From Bugula neritina (taxonomy: Eukaryota; Bryozoa; Gymnolaemata; Cheilostomatida; Bugulidae), in NCBI GenBank assembly GCA_964035545.1, contig OZ037769.1, positions 8,059,929 through 8,123,928 on the forward strand: 64,000 bases of DNA, in the 5' to 3' direction. Below, piece by piece: positions 12,301 through 23,344 of this stretch; positions within the stretch are counted from its first letter, which is position 1; each line of letters starts with the position of its first letter. The position numbers were made by a program, and so were the translations under genes. Under the pieces are notes generated by a model. It was not told the DNA's origin and made no database searches. It saw only the letters and a program-made list of their open reading frames with translations.

Positions 12301-15300
12301 AGTTCTGAAGTTAATAAAGAATTTAGATTTATACAGTAAGCGGCATAACTCATTATGTCAATTTTAGGCGACATGTTGTAGTTTATTGGTGTTTGTTTGC
12401 AGCAAAGCAATAGACAGAGCGTATGAGGAGTATGTGCTCACTCTGGGTGACTTTGATGAGCGAATATTCTTTGGTAAGGATGCTGACCAGGACATTGGAA
12501 CACCCTCCAAGTTACATTCAAGTCCAGGCATAAACTCCTCCCCCGCAATGGATGGGCCTACGCTGCTCTTAGAAGCAGCGGCTCGTAGTAACGCTGACTC
12601 TAAGCTTAATGAGCACATGGTGAATGTATGCATACCTAATACTCTCAATGAGTATATTATATCTAAATTATTGTAGGGTTATAAAGGTTTGCATATAGAG
12701 AGTTGTCTTCTTGCTATGAAAGTTTGCTTTGAGAATAGCAATTTTCTTGTTAATATTGCATTGGTTGCTGATTTAGCCCTAATTTCAATTTCAATCATGT
12801 TTGTGGCTCTTGTTGTTTATATTGTTTTGGATGTTAATTTAGCTCTAATTTTTGCTCGAATCATGTTTGTAGTGTTTTAGCGCGCTGCATCTTGTCACTG
12901 TTAGTGCTGCTACCACTGCTTCTACTTAGAATAGACTTGTTAAAGCTCCAATTTTCTGGAATTTCTAATGGCTGTGTATTAGAGCTAGTGGATCATTGAG
13001 TAATTATTATCGTATGAATTACAGACTAGATCTCTGTGCCCCAAGACTCCGTTGACTGGAAGACAACATCTACCTGACAATCACGGAGATGTTAATGTCA
13101 CGCCAATCACCACGGCAACTCAAAGCGTTTCTCGGTTACAGTCAATTCTCTCTGGCAGGAAACCAGATGTTCTCTCTGAGAGTCTCTTGCAGATGTTCAG
13201 GTACTTGTTTCTTTAGGAAACACATGTTATTAGTCTCATGTGTTTTTAGCTTACATGTGTAGTCATGCCATTTGTCATCGATAGCTAAACTACAAGCTAC
13301 TCTGGAACATTCGACGGCTATGTGATGCACTGTTGTATTCACTTTGGCAATTCTGCCTTGTTGTTTGAATCTATCTTCATGTTCCTTCAGTGTTTATCTG
13401 GTATCTGTTGCCTTCTTCTATTCTCATGTCCCAATTACACGATGTTCCAGTGATTGCTCGGAAAATCCTAAGAATTCAATCGAAGAGAGAGTGAAGTCAA
13501 TGGGAGATAAATTCTACGCAGCGTACACTATGCCCTGCAACAACAACCCTGCATCTCAGGCTTCCTTCGCTCAACTCAGACTGCAGATAGCCACGATGCT
13601 CTACTACAAGGTGTTGGAGAACATCATGCTGACTGAGCAGCGACGCTTCAGGAGCAAAATTGTCAACAACAGCAACAAACCAGTTGACTTAACGGTATTA
13701 TTTTTGTAGTTTGGATGATGCAATGTAGTAATTGGTCCAAGTGTTAGTTAATTCACCTTATATCACATATCCGCTATATTTCCTATATGCACTTCTCAGC
13801 TATGTTAGAGTGAAGTAGCTTCTGATGTAATATATAATAAATGAATAACAATATCTCCACAGTAAATTAACTTGATCAAATCTTGTATCTCGTTTCAGGG
13901 TTTGCTTGAGCAAGACATCTTCCACAGATCGCTCTTTGCTTGTTGTCTGGAAGTTGTTATTTTTTCTTATAATTCTCAAAGGTAAGATTTATCATTTTTT
14001 ACTTTGTTTAATTCAAACTGCACAAATTTTTTATTTAGAAAGATTACAAAGCTACTGTCAGCCATGTTTGTTCAGCTTTATCCAGTTACTGTAATTATAT
14101 TCGATGTTACCCTACTAACATGTTTGACCACTTGAACCAATAATTTATTTGACAAATCTTTTTCAGAATATCACAGATACATACTGAATGAGCTCTCTCG
14201 GTGATGATGTTGGATTTCATTCTTTTTTTAGAATTTTTCCATGGGTACTGGCAGTATTTGAAATTCAGCCATACCATTTCTATAAAGTCATAGAACTTTT
14301 GATCAGAGCAGAGGAAAACTTCTCTCGTGATGTTATAAAACATCTCAACAGTGTAAGTAAGATTGTTTGTCTTCACAATTTCTAGTGTTTGTAAGCTTGT
14401 CTTTGCTGACACTATATTCTGTTGATATATCACAGTATGTTGATATATTGAAGTCTAAAATAGTGTGAGCTGGTGGTCTTGTAGCATTTAATATCAATAA
14501 TGTAGAACTAGAATTCACCTGTGGTATTGTCGGGTGGTGGTAGTGGTCCTGGTCGTGGTATTAGTGTTGGTGGTATTAGTGTTGGTGGTAGTAGTGTTGG
14601 TGGTAGTAGTGTTGGTGGTAGTAGTGTTGGTGGTAGTAGTGTTGGTAGTAGCGCTGTAAGTATATAACCTAATTGAAATTATATTACTGAAGGCATGAAT
14701 ACTATAATAATATAATGCAGATTGAAGAATCTATATTAGACTGTATACATATAATACTATAATATAATACAGATAGTAATATTATAAAATACAGATAATA
14801 CTATAATATAATACAGATAGTACTATAATAAAATACAGATAATACTATAATATAATACAGATTGAGGAATCTATACTAGACTGTATGGCCTGGAAGTCCG
14901 ACTCCCCCCTCTGGGACTACATAAAAGGCTACTTGGAACACAACAACAACGCTGTCCCACGCAGCAACGAGGTGTCCCTCCAGCAGCAGCCCGTCAACCC
15001 CCAGCACCCCCTTGGCTCACCTCTCGGATCCCCCATCATGACTCATCCCCAAATACGCCGATTAGCTCTCTCTGATGGGAAACTTATCAATAAGAAATGT
15101 TAGCATTTTATTTTCTTATAACTTGAAGGGGTTTCTAGTTGACTTACATCATGTGATTAAGAATTACATGTTGTACATCAATTTTGAAGAATTAATTCCT
15201 AAAATCATCACGTAATAAGTCTAACATAAAAGCTAACACCCAAACATGTAGAAATTAGGATTTTTGAAATTTATAGATGTGGTGACGGTATTCATTACCC

Positions 15301-18300
15301 AAGTTTTTCGGCTGTTGGGACTATAAGTTAATAAATTCTTTTCACTTACACAGTTTTATTTCTCCCCATCAGCTGTGACGCTCTCAGCCCCAGCTGCCAT
15401 TACTGTTTAAGATGAGTTCAACTTTGAGACACTATTTTTTGCAATTTGATGCCCTAAGAGCAGATGTGCTCTGATTTCAATTTATTGAATTTTAATTTAT
15501 AAAGATGTGTTTAGTGTTCATGTTACTCGAGCTGTTAGATTCCTGGACTATGTCAATGTATATTTGTGTATTCAGCGTCTGAAGTGTCTACAATTTACTC
15601 ACCTGGCCACTCCCCTAGCAGAGCACCTCTAGCCTCAGATCGATTCAGCTCTCCTATATCCGGGACGGCACGGCGACGCCTCTTCCCTCCCTCCTCCTCT
15701 GCACAGGTGACTGCCGCTGACGGTCACTCACCCGCCCTGAAGCAGCAGATAATAACTATTCAACAAGCATCAACTGATGATGGCAGACCGGTGGGCCTTA
15801 GTTTACTATCTGTTACTCCAATACCTCAGGATAGATTATAGCATATACTCGTAGCATATAGCACACAGTATTTAGTGTTGGTGACGCTAGTAGTGGCAGG
15901 TTCTGTGTTTTAGAGAGGTCATAGTGACTACACATGCTACTTGTATATGTTGCTCAAACTTATTTGAGTATATCCTGGTGTGCTGACAACATCTGTACAA
16001 GTATGTTGCTTTTCACCAGACTACCACATTGCCCAGCATTTAGTGTCTAACATTCACAAAGCTACATTAAAGTCATTGCATTTCGCGCTGTTATTCTTCA
16101 GCTGTATCAGTACTGTGAGTTGTTATTCTGAAAGCAAATAATCTTCTAAAGAAAACAAGAATGCCGAGTCTTGAAATTCATGTTAGTCCCCAAGTTGGCG
16201 TTGAATTGTACTGTACTTTGAATTGTGTGTTGCAGATATTTATACCAGTACAAGTGGTACAGAGCGTCTCTCAAGCTGGAAACACAACTCCCACAACTTC
16301 ACATAGTATTTCTAATGAGAACGAAGCCAGTGGTGGAAGTAGCAAGGCTAGTGGGGGGAGTAGCAAGGGTGCAAAGAGTAAACGAACAGGGTCTTTGGCT
16401 TTGTTCTTCAGAAAGGTGGGGGTGACATCTTTTTCGCCATCTTCTGTATTCATGGATTTTGTGGTGGGCGATTGGTGTTTTTAGTGTTGATCACATTGTT
16501 TGCTATGGTGTGTTATATATGTGCTATGGTGTGTTATATATGTGCTATGCTGTGTTATATATGTGCTATGCTGTGTTATATATGGTATGTAGGTATACCA
16601 CTTGGCTAGTGTGAGATTGAAGGACTTGTGTGACAGACTGGGCGCTGATGACCAACTAAGGAGACGAATTTGGACCACGTTTGAACACTCGATGGTGAAT
16701 GAAGTGAAGTTGATGAAAGACCGCCATTTAGACCAGTTCATCATGTGTGCTGTATATTCAATTTGCAAGGTTGGCTTTAGTTAATAGTTCACATAACAAA
16801 TGAGTGCATCAGGTGTTTCGAATATGTGTATGTTTAAAATACGGCGGTAAAGTTGTATATCACTTATCCCCTGCATTAAACAGGCTAGCTTGTTAGGAAG
16901 GCAATTCAAATTTGAGTTCATTGTACACTAGTCAACCCCTGATCTATGTTATACAGTAGTTGTGAGACATTTAGGTTGTAACTATAGGAGATATATCTTC
17001 AGCATACACAACTATTATATATGTGCACCTTATTTGAAAAACTCATAAACTGATGGATCTGCAGCTTTCTTTTTTGTTTTCCTGTGTTTCACAGTTACTG
17101 CTTTCACTTCTGTAGCACTTGTTGACTTGTATTATGTACATATATCAGAAGATGTTGTATAATATCACCTGACCTTGTCTTTCAGGTCTCCGGCCATGAC
17201 CAGTCATTTCAGGATATCATGAAGTGCTACAGACTGCAGCCTCAGGCCCAAAGTCATGTATACCGAAGCGTGCTGTTGAAGAAGATTCCCCAATCGCAAG
17301 GATCTCAGTCTCAATCTACTCACAACGGCGCATCGGATAGTAAGTTGTCTTCTCTTTGCAGTACTTCCTGATTGGTTGTTTGTAGTGAATATTAGCCCAT
17401 CTGTTTATCAGTCAATCCATCTTCGCATTGCTCTAAGTACAGTGCTCCTACTTTGCTGTTGCCTTCATCAGTTTATACTGTGTCGTGTTTGCTTTCAGAA
17501 ATACAGCAGAGACTCAATAATCTCAGGTCTTCAATTACGTTTTCTTCACCTCACTCAAGAAATGCACCCCCGACCCCAACTAGAGTAGCAGGGGCTAGCT
17601 CAGTAGTGTACGAGAATGAAGAGAGGGGAGATCTTATTAAGTTTTACAACTCGGTAAGTGGTATACAATAGTTTGTGTGTTTTAATTTCTTTCTAATTCG
17701 TATAATTTAGTTGAATATTGCATTTTGTATATTCAGCTATATTCTAATATTGCAGGTTTATGTCACCTCTATGAAAGGCTTTATATTGAAGTTTCAAGGG
17801 AAGGTATGTATTGCTGGAAACTTGTACTTTGTGTAGATGTGTGTTTTTGTAAAGCAGTCATGTGCTATTATATTTAACCATAGTTGCTTACATGTAGATA
17901 TACAGGAATACATACAGTTGGACAATCGCTGCATTCCCCGTGCTCACATTATGTGAATAGATTGTTCGTTCTATGTTGGGGAATGGTTGGCTTGGATGAA
18001 ACCACAACCATAGGTTGATGCAAACCGCAACCATGAATACATCCGTGCGAGTATCCATAACTATCCATTCAAAGCAATGGAAATGCAGTAATACAAGTTG
18101 ACATATAGGTAGACATTCAGGTAGATGTACCTGTAGCTGAAAACTGATTTGGCAGCTAGAATATTTGCTGTTTTTATGAAATTAAACATTGTAATGTATA
18201 GTGCTGTATCTCCACACATGCCTTCATATTTCCCAATAGGATCCTGCTAACAGCCCGGCACTCTCGGCATTGCCTAAAGTTCGTCAGCATCAAACATCTC

Positions 18301-19083
18301 CAAGGCGGGTGTCTAGTCAGCACCCCTTATACATATCACCTCATAAGAAAACTACAGCAGCTTCTCTTGGTTTACTCACGCCTGATAGGTCAGTATTATT
18401 AGTCTCAGTGGATATTATATAGGCTTATCTTTTATATAGCCGTTCTTATTTCACTCTAGTGCTGTATAGAGCATAGGCACTCAACCGTACACACTTTATT
18501 CAACAACCAAATTGTGTTCACTACCCACACTGTGCACACTATCTACACTGCACACACCCTCTGTATAGACTGTCTGAATTTACTGTCCAAGAGATGTGGC
18601 GTTCAATTCTGTTATTTTTATTTAATGTCGGATACTAAAATATTACTCTGAAATTTGCCACTTCATTTCAATTAGCTGGGCAGCCATCTCAAGCGCATAC
18701 ATACTATGCTCAGCGTGTCATAACTTTGACGTTACAACTCTAAAAATTAAGAGCATGAGAAGAGCATAAATTACTTTCCTGTTGTAGTTATTCTATGCAT
18801 TACACAGTCAATAAATTGTGTTGGTACCGCTGTACAGTGTGTTGTCTACTGCTGTACAGTGTGTTGTCTACTGCTGTACAGTGTGTTGTCTACTGCTGTA
18901 CAGTGTGTTGTCTACTGCTATTATATTTCTCTCTGTAGTCGAATGCTCTACTGCTTCAACAGCAGTCCAGCTAAGGATCTTAGGGCTATAAACAGCATGC
19001 TCAAGGGAGAGAAGAAGCACACCAGCACGGACATACTGGAAGGCGCCCCTGCAATTAAGGCTATTAAGTTTCAGAACCCATGA
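9355..19083 (+). CDS. RBL1: Retinoblastoma-like pocket protein (RBL1/RBL2 type), 19 exons
   Basis: Pocket proteins bind E2F4/5-DP and chromatin repressors (DREAM complex) in the nucleus to restrain cell-cycle genes. Exons: 9355-9501, 10496-10629, 11095-11295, 11482-11671, 11972-12185, 12403-12619, 13025-13200, 13451-13694, 13899-13981, 14232-14352, 14861-15098, 15576-15811 (end uncertain), 16236-16415, 16593-16769, 17186-17339, 17499-17653, 17756-17803, 18240-18388, 18939-19083. Landmarks: N-terminal cyclin-like part (LHWITCALYVACR), EYVLTLGDFDERIFFG, pocket A (TPLTGRQHL, QSVSRLQSI, LLEQDIFHRSL), cyclin-binding RRRLF spacer, pocket B (SKRTGSLALFFRKVYHLASV, MKDRHLDQFIMCA), then GDLIKFYN and the C-terminal SPAKDLRAINSML. 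Summed length is 3209 nt, one short of a multiple of three: exon 4 has a one-base loss at about 11518-11521 between EF and WRMF. With that base the protein would be about 1069 aa (human RBL1 1068). The first ATG (9355) is followed by a second at 9361; either could be the start. Confidence 0.95.
11672..11750 (+). repeat. Three diverged copies of the intron-4 donor-side sequence
   Basis: The motif taaggctattttactt, which forms the 5' end of RBL1 intron 4, recurs at about 11696 and about 11724 with a spacing of about 25-28 bp. The downstream copies begin with c/t-taagg rather than gtaagg and therefore lack the invariant GT. Confidence 0.55.
14556..14650 (+). repeat. 15-bp minisatellite in RBL1 intron 10
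   Basis: About six tandem copies of gttggtggtagtagt, the first ones with an att variant. The array lies within intron 10, about 210 bp before exon 11. Confidence 0.85.
14699..14860 (+). repeat. Tandem repeat containing multiple cryptic 3' splice sites
   Basis: Several copies of a 20-30 bp unit around atactataatataatacagat end exactly at the exon 11 acceptor (14860). Each unit carries an atacag that resembles a 3' splice site. The first unit (14718-14745) is followed by a near-copy of the exon 11 start (attgaagaatctatattaga compared with attgaggaatctatactaga at 14861). Confidence 0.8.
16501..16584 (+). repeat. 21-bp minisatellite in RBL1 intron 13
   Basis: Four nearly identical copies of tgctatggtgtgttatatatg (third and fourth copies have ctgtg) stand directly before the exon 14 acceptor at 16592. 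Confidence 0.9.
18828..18919 (+). repeat. 22-bp minisatellite in RBL1 intron 18
   Basis: Four near-perfect copies of a unit that includes gtacagtgtgttgtctact, ending about 20 bp before the exon 19 acceptor at 18938. Confidence 0.9.
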
Positions 19084-20656
19084 GCCTCAACTGACAGCTT
19101 TTTACCACTTGTGACTTTTGTCCTGGTATATTGTAGTGTTGTGAATTAGACGGCTGTTTAAATTTTTAGTAAGTATTATATTTCCTTCTATATTTTAAAT
19201 GTTATTTTATGAACTACTATGTCCTGTTAAACTTCTATTCACAAGATAAGCTTGAGAACTTAATTATTTTTGGTTTTTAATGAATATATTTTTCGATAAC
19301 ATGAATTCAAGCTTTACATCTTAACTTGGTTACAAATATTTTGTAATAAAATATATATATGCAATTTTTCTAGAGTTAGCAGTTGTATCACATCCACCCT
19401 TGTGATTTAGTAATTACATATTAGTGAGTTGAACGCATTAGTAAGCCATGCGTTGTATCTTTTTCGTTTTACAATATTAAGTTCTACTTCTCTATAGGCA
19501 ATAATCATAGAATAGCTTGAAAATTTTATTGATGGTTTTTCCAACCTTTTCTTTTAAATAAATTTTGTCTTCTAATATGAATACTGGAATATTGTAATTT
19601 CAAACTTTTTACTCATTTGATCAATTGGTTTGAAGATTATTTTGTCAGTTGTTTTACTGCTTTGTTATGGAAGCGTTTACACATGTCTCTATATGTATGT
19701 CTATGTGAATTAAAATTACTTTGTTTCTCGTTGCTTTCACAGTCGTCTTACTTGAAGCTGCACTCGAGTCACACTTGAAGCGCTTTGCCTTCTGCTTGTA
19801 GGCATTCTTATTAGTTTGATAGTCTGGCTCTTGTGCAGACACCCAACTGTGAGCATTGTAGTGTATGCCAGATTAGTTGGTATTTTACTAGTATATAGCT
19901 CTCACCATTATGATATTTTATGAAATTTACATGCAGTATAAAGCATTAAATGCCTGCTGACAAGAGAGAAGACATTAACAAATTCTTGTTATGTAATGTT
20001 AGAGCTGTGAAATACCTTCTATGAAACCTATCATAACATATCTCTACGACACACTGTCTTTAATGAAACATAAAATATTGATCAATTATGTGTGCGGCTG
20101 ATAAATCATAAGTAAAAGAAAAGAGCTAATATTGGCATGGTTTGTATCTAAACAATCAATTTATATGTAACACTTTTTGACTTCTTTGCTGAGTACAACT
20201 CCTTTAGCAAACTTCAATTAGTTATCATAAAAGCATAAATTTATCTAGTATAAAGTTACATGGTATTGGTTTTTAAAACGAAGGATTAAAAGTCTAAAAT
20301 ATAGCTTTAATTAGTACTACAAACATTATTATTTCCACAAAAATGTTTCTTATGAAGGGACCGAACCATACCATGACACAGTGTGCTTAGGCAGGCATAG
20401 GCATAGAATATTATTTTTTGCTGTTTACTTATCAAATGCTTCCTCAGTTTGCTCATGCCAAAATACCTGCTGATTCAGAAGAAACTTTAAATCTAGAATA
20501 TATATTGATTTACAACAGCATCTATAAATATTTGACTATTTTTTATCTCCTTTGATATAATATGTGAGCAAAACTTTCCTCTATAAAGTCTTGAAGCTTT
20601 AGAATACTAAAGATGACAATATTCTTTAAATATTGCACAATGATGTATCCTGTTTG
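19084..20656. other. RBL1 3' UTR and convergent intergenic region
   Basis: Follows the RBL1 stop codon. An AATAAA at 19345-19350 is a candidate polyadenylation signal for the plus-strand gene. The right part (about 20430-20656) is the 3' UTR of the minus-strand lectin gene and is weakly similar to 62470-62683 beside the second lectin copy. No further gene is supported. Confidence 0.45.
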
Positions 20657-23216
20657 CTAAGGTTTATGAAAAGCTTCCAGTCCATGAATCTCAAGTTCAT
20701 AGATATTGAGTGCTTCATTTACTTCAACAGCTGTTACTCTCACATATCTACCATACATTCTAGTACAGCATGTAACCAGAAATATATCTGCTGGTGGTTG
20801 TCCAGGAAGGTAGTCACAGATCTCATCTTCTGGTGGATCATCAAAGTTGGTATCAGTTTTACCTACTGCTACTCTGACATTGGCCAGTCTGTCATTGATA
20901 GCTAAAAATGAAAATTGCATGAACAAGGGATTTATTATGTATAATTACTTAGGCATTGGTAAAACATTAGTTTTGTCAATATTTATTTGATTAGTTGGAC
21001 CTTTACAGACATTTATCTACACATACTTTAATTATTGATCTATTTGGAATTATTAGAACGATATGCAAGTTGATACTACATAATAAATACAGAGCTTATA
21101 GTTCTTTTTATGTTTTTCACCAAAACATATTTTAATTTTTAATGGTGGCTCTATATGCTTGCCATTCGTCATAACAAAAGTAAACGTAACTGTAGTATAT
21201 TCTGAATTCTGTGCACTAGCTAAATTTTTTTAATTCTTTTTGAAGAATTTGCATTGCAGAAACATTGTTTTAACAATTAACTCGTGTTTTAATAAACAAT
21301 TGTATTAATTCACAGGATATTGTGCTTTCAGATCTGTCCCAGATCTTGACTCCATCAACAAAGTAGTTGATGGCTAAATCCACTTGTATCCATGGAGACA
21401 GCTCTCTTAAAGTGTGTGCTAAACTGCCAAGGTCTCCCAGACCAAAATCAGAAGGGAGGTAAATACCATCAGTAGCCTTGTAGCCTAAATAGCTTGCACT
21501 GAATATACTGCTCATGTTAACTGCTTTGTCTAAGAATAAATGAATAAAATGTGAAAAATTGCAATGCATGCTGGTTCAATAATACATTCAATAATAAAAT
21601 GTGATTGAGTATAGTACTAAGTGAATAAACAGATGTTAGAGCAGCAGACCTATAGTAAAACAAAATTCATTTTGAATACATTAATCATAAGTCAGAGAGT
21701 TTCTTATAACAGATACTAAATTTGAAAATGTGTTGTTGTATAATATAATAGTTTTTCAAAACTAGCTGATCAAATGTCACTTATGTGCTCTTGATTTTGA
21801 AACGTTGTGATTCAAAACAGTTTCAACAAGTGAGCCTTTTTACCTTTAGCAAGATTAGATGAAAAGCCATAGATTAACAAGTCTTCGGAGTAGATCTCCT
21901 TAACCAAACAGAATCTACCTGCTTCCTGTGTGGTGTTCAGCAAGCTTGGTTCATCAGACAGGAAACAGGTTGAAGAGCTCTTGTCATATGACATGGCAAC
22001 ACACAATTGGTCACAAGAACAAAGAGACAGGCAAGACTCATATGTAGAAGTATTAAGTTTATTGTAATAATTAATCACATCTGTAGATGTTTGATCTGTA
22101 ATAGTAATTATAATATCAGCTTAGATTCAAACATTATAGAATTCACAAATCTGGTGTGGATATAAAATGATCATATAGCAAGTTCTATTATTTACTAAAT
22201 ATACTCGTTATTTTCTATTCAGCTATATAGTATCTCCTCACCATGAATAGCTATTGTATTCTCATAGATAAAACATACTTATATTAATCGAAAACATCTA
22301 TATAAAATAGAGTTTTATTTGATGATATATTTACTGATCATAGGAGATAACTTCATAAAGTAGGATGTTTCCACAGTCTCTCCATTCTCTAGCTGATTCA
22401 GAATGCTGTCATAAAGCTGACAAACTTGGTCTGATGAGTCAAAGGTACCAGATTGACACTCGGTGTTGTGAAAACTGCATTGAGTCATGCATTCAACCAT
22501 ACTCCGTGCTACAACCAAATTACATCCCATTTCTCTAGTTTTTTAAAAGTTACTAGATTGTCTAATAAATATATAATTATATATTTATTTTTGTCCAAAT
22601 TAATATAGTGAATCGGTCTATTCAGTTTAGCATTCAACTGTGGCTTTATAGCTACATTCTTCTTGTAGTCTTAAACAAAGTAATTAAAATAAAATAATCA
22701 GAAGTCAAGCTACAGTTTAAAGAAGTGTGCCAAAATAAAAATTCCCTTTTTGTAATTTCAAAAAGTTATTTTTACTTAAAATTTTCATAGGTAATGATAT
22801 TCTATGTTGGAATCTTTATTTGAGTGTATATTGCATTAAAATTGTGAAACAGGTAATTTAATTAATTTACTCAAGCAGCATTTTGCTTCACATGGCCATG
22901 GGAAGAAAATGCTCCATAAGGAAATAACATGTTTTTCTTAAATCTCAGAAATTAATAAAAATATCTTGATACCTGTTAAATTCTCAAACTTTTGATGAAT
23001 GCATAGAAAGCTTTTCTGTCACGTATTCTTTTGCAAGTGTGACAGCTAAAATGCAGTAACAAAGTTTCTACCTTGTATAGATTCCAAAATGGGAGATTCT
23101 GAACCAATGTTGATTGAGATATTCTTCACGCAATATATTTGTTGAGTCACATTAGTTAAAGCCAAAGCTGGTGCGAAAAGTAAAGTCAGCAGTGTGTAAA
23201 CCAGTGGTAACTCCAT
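20657..23216 (-). CDS. Secreted PAN/Apple + fucolectin-like (FTP / F5-8C-type) protein, 5 exons
   Basis: Exons 23072-23216, 22335-22532, 21844-22095, 21314-21529 and 20657-20901 are all joined by phase-1 introns and give 351 aa. Residues 1 to about 20 are a signal peptide (MELPLVYTLLTLLFAPALA). Exons 2 and 3 each hold a Cys-patterned PAN/Apple-like segment (ECMTQCSFHNTEC; SCLSLCSCDQLC, CFLSDEP). Exons 4 and 5 form a fucolectin/tachylectin-type discoidin fold: DKAVNMSS, YKATDGI, SPWIQVDLA, VDGVKIWDRSES, then LANVRVAVG, GRYVRVTAV and LEIHGLE. Fucolectins bind terminal fucose; PAN modules mediate protein or sugar binding, so an extracellular recognition role is likely but inferred. Every exon is flanked by phase-1 introns, as expected for shuffled modules. 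The exon 4 donor (cctGTGAAT) is weaker than in the copy at 62684. No transmembrane segment is seen. Confidence 0.85.
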
Positions 23217-23299
23217 GTTTGAGAAAAATAACTGTCCCGAAAGTGCACAGTGGTTTCAAAGTCTTGATTTTAATAAGCTGATACGACTTGTGTTAAACT

Positions 23300-23344
23300 A
23301 AAGTCAGCAGTGTGCAAATTACCAAAGGTAGCTCCATGTTTGAG
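23300..23344 (-). pseudogene. Tandem duplicate of the lectin gene's signal-peptide exon start
   Basis: The sequence around the true start (23181-23226) recurs 118 bp upstream on the minus strand. It has an in-frame ATG that reads MELPLVICTLLTLV and then a stop. This is a partial tandem copy of the start-codon region, with no donor following it. Confidence 0.7.

Noticed and set aside
19654-19842. Minus-strand 62-codon frame beginning MSAQEPDYQ
   Set aside because: Short, no domain, no flanking splice sites, lies in convergent intergenic DNA; chance frame.
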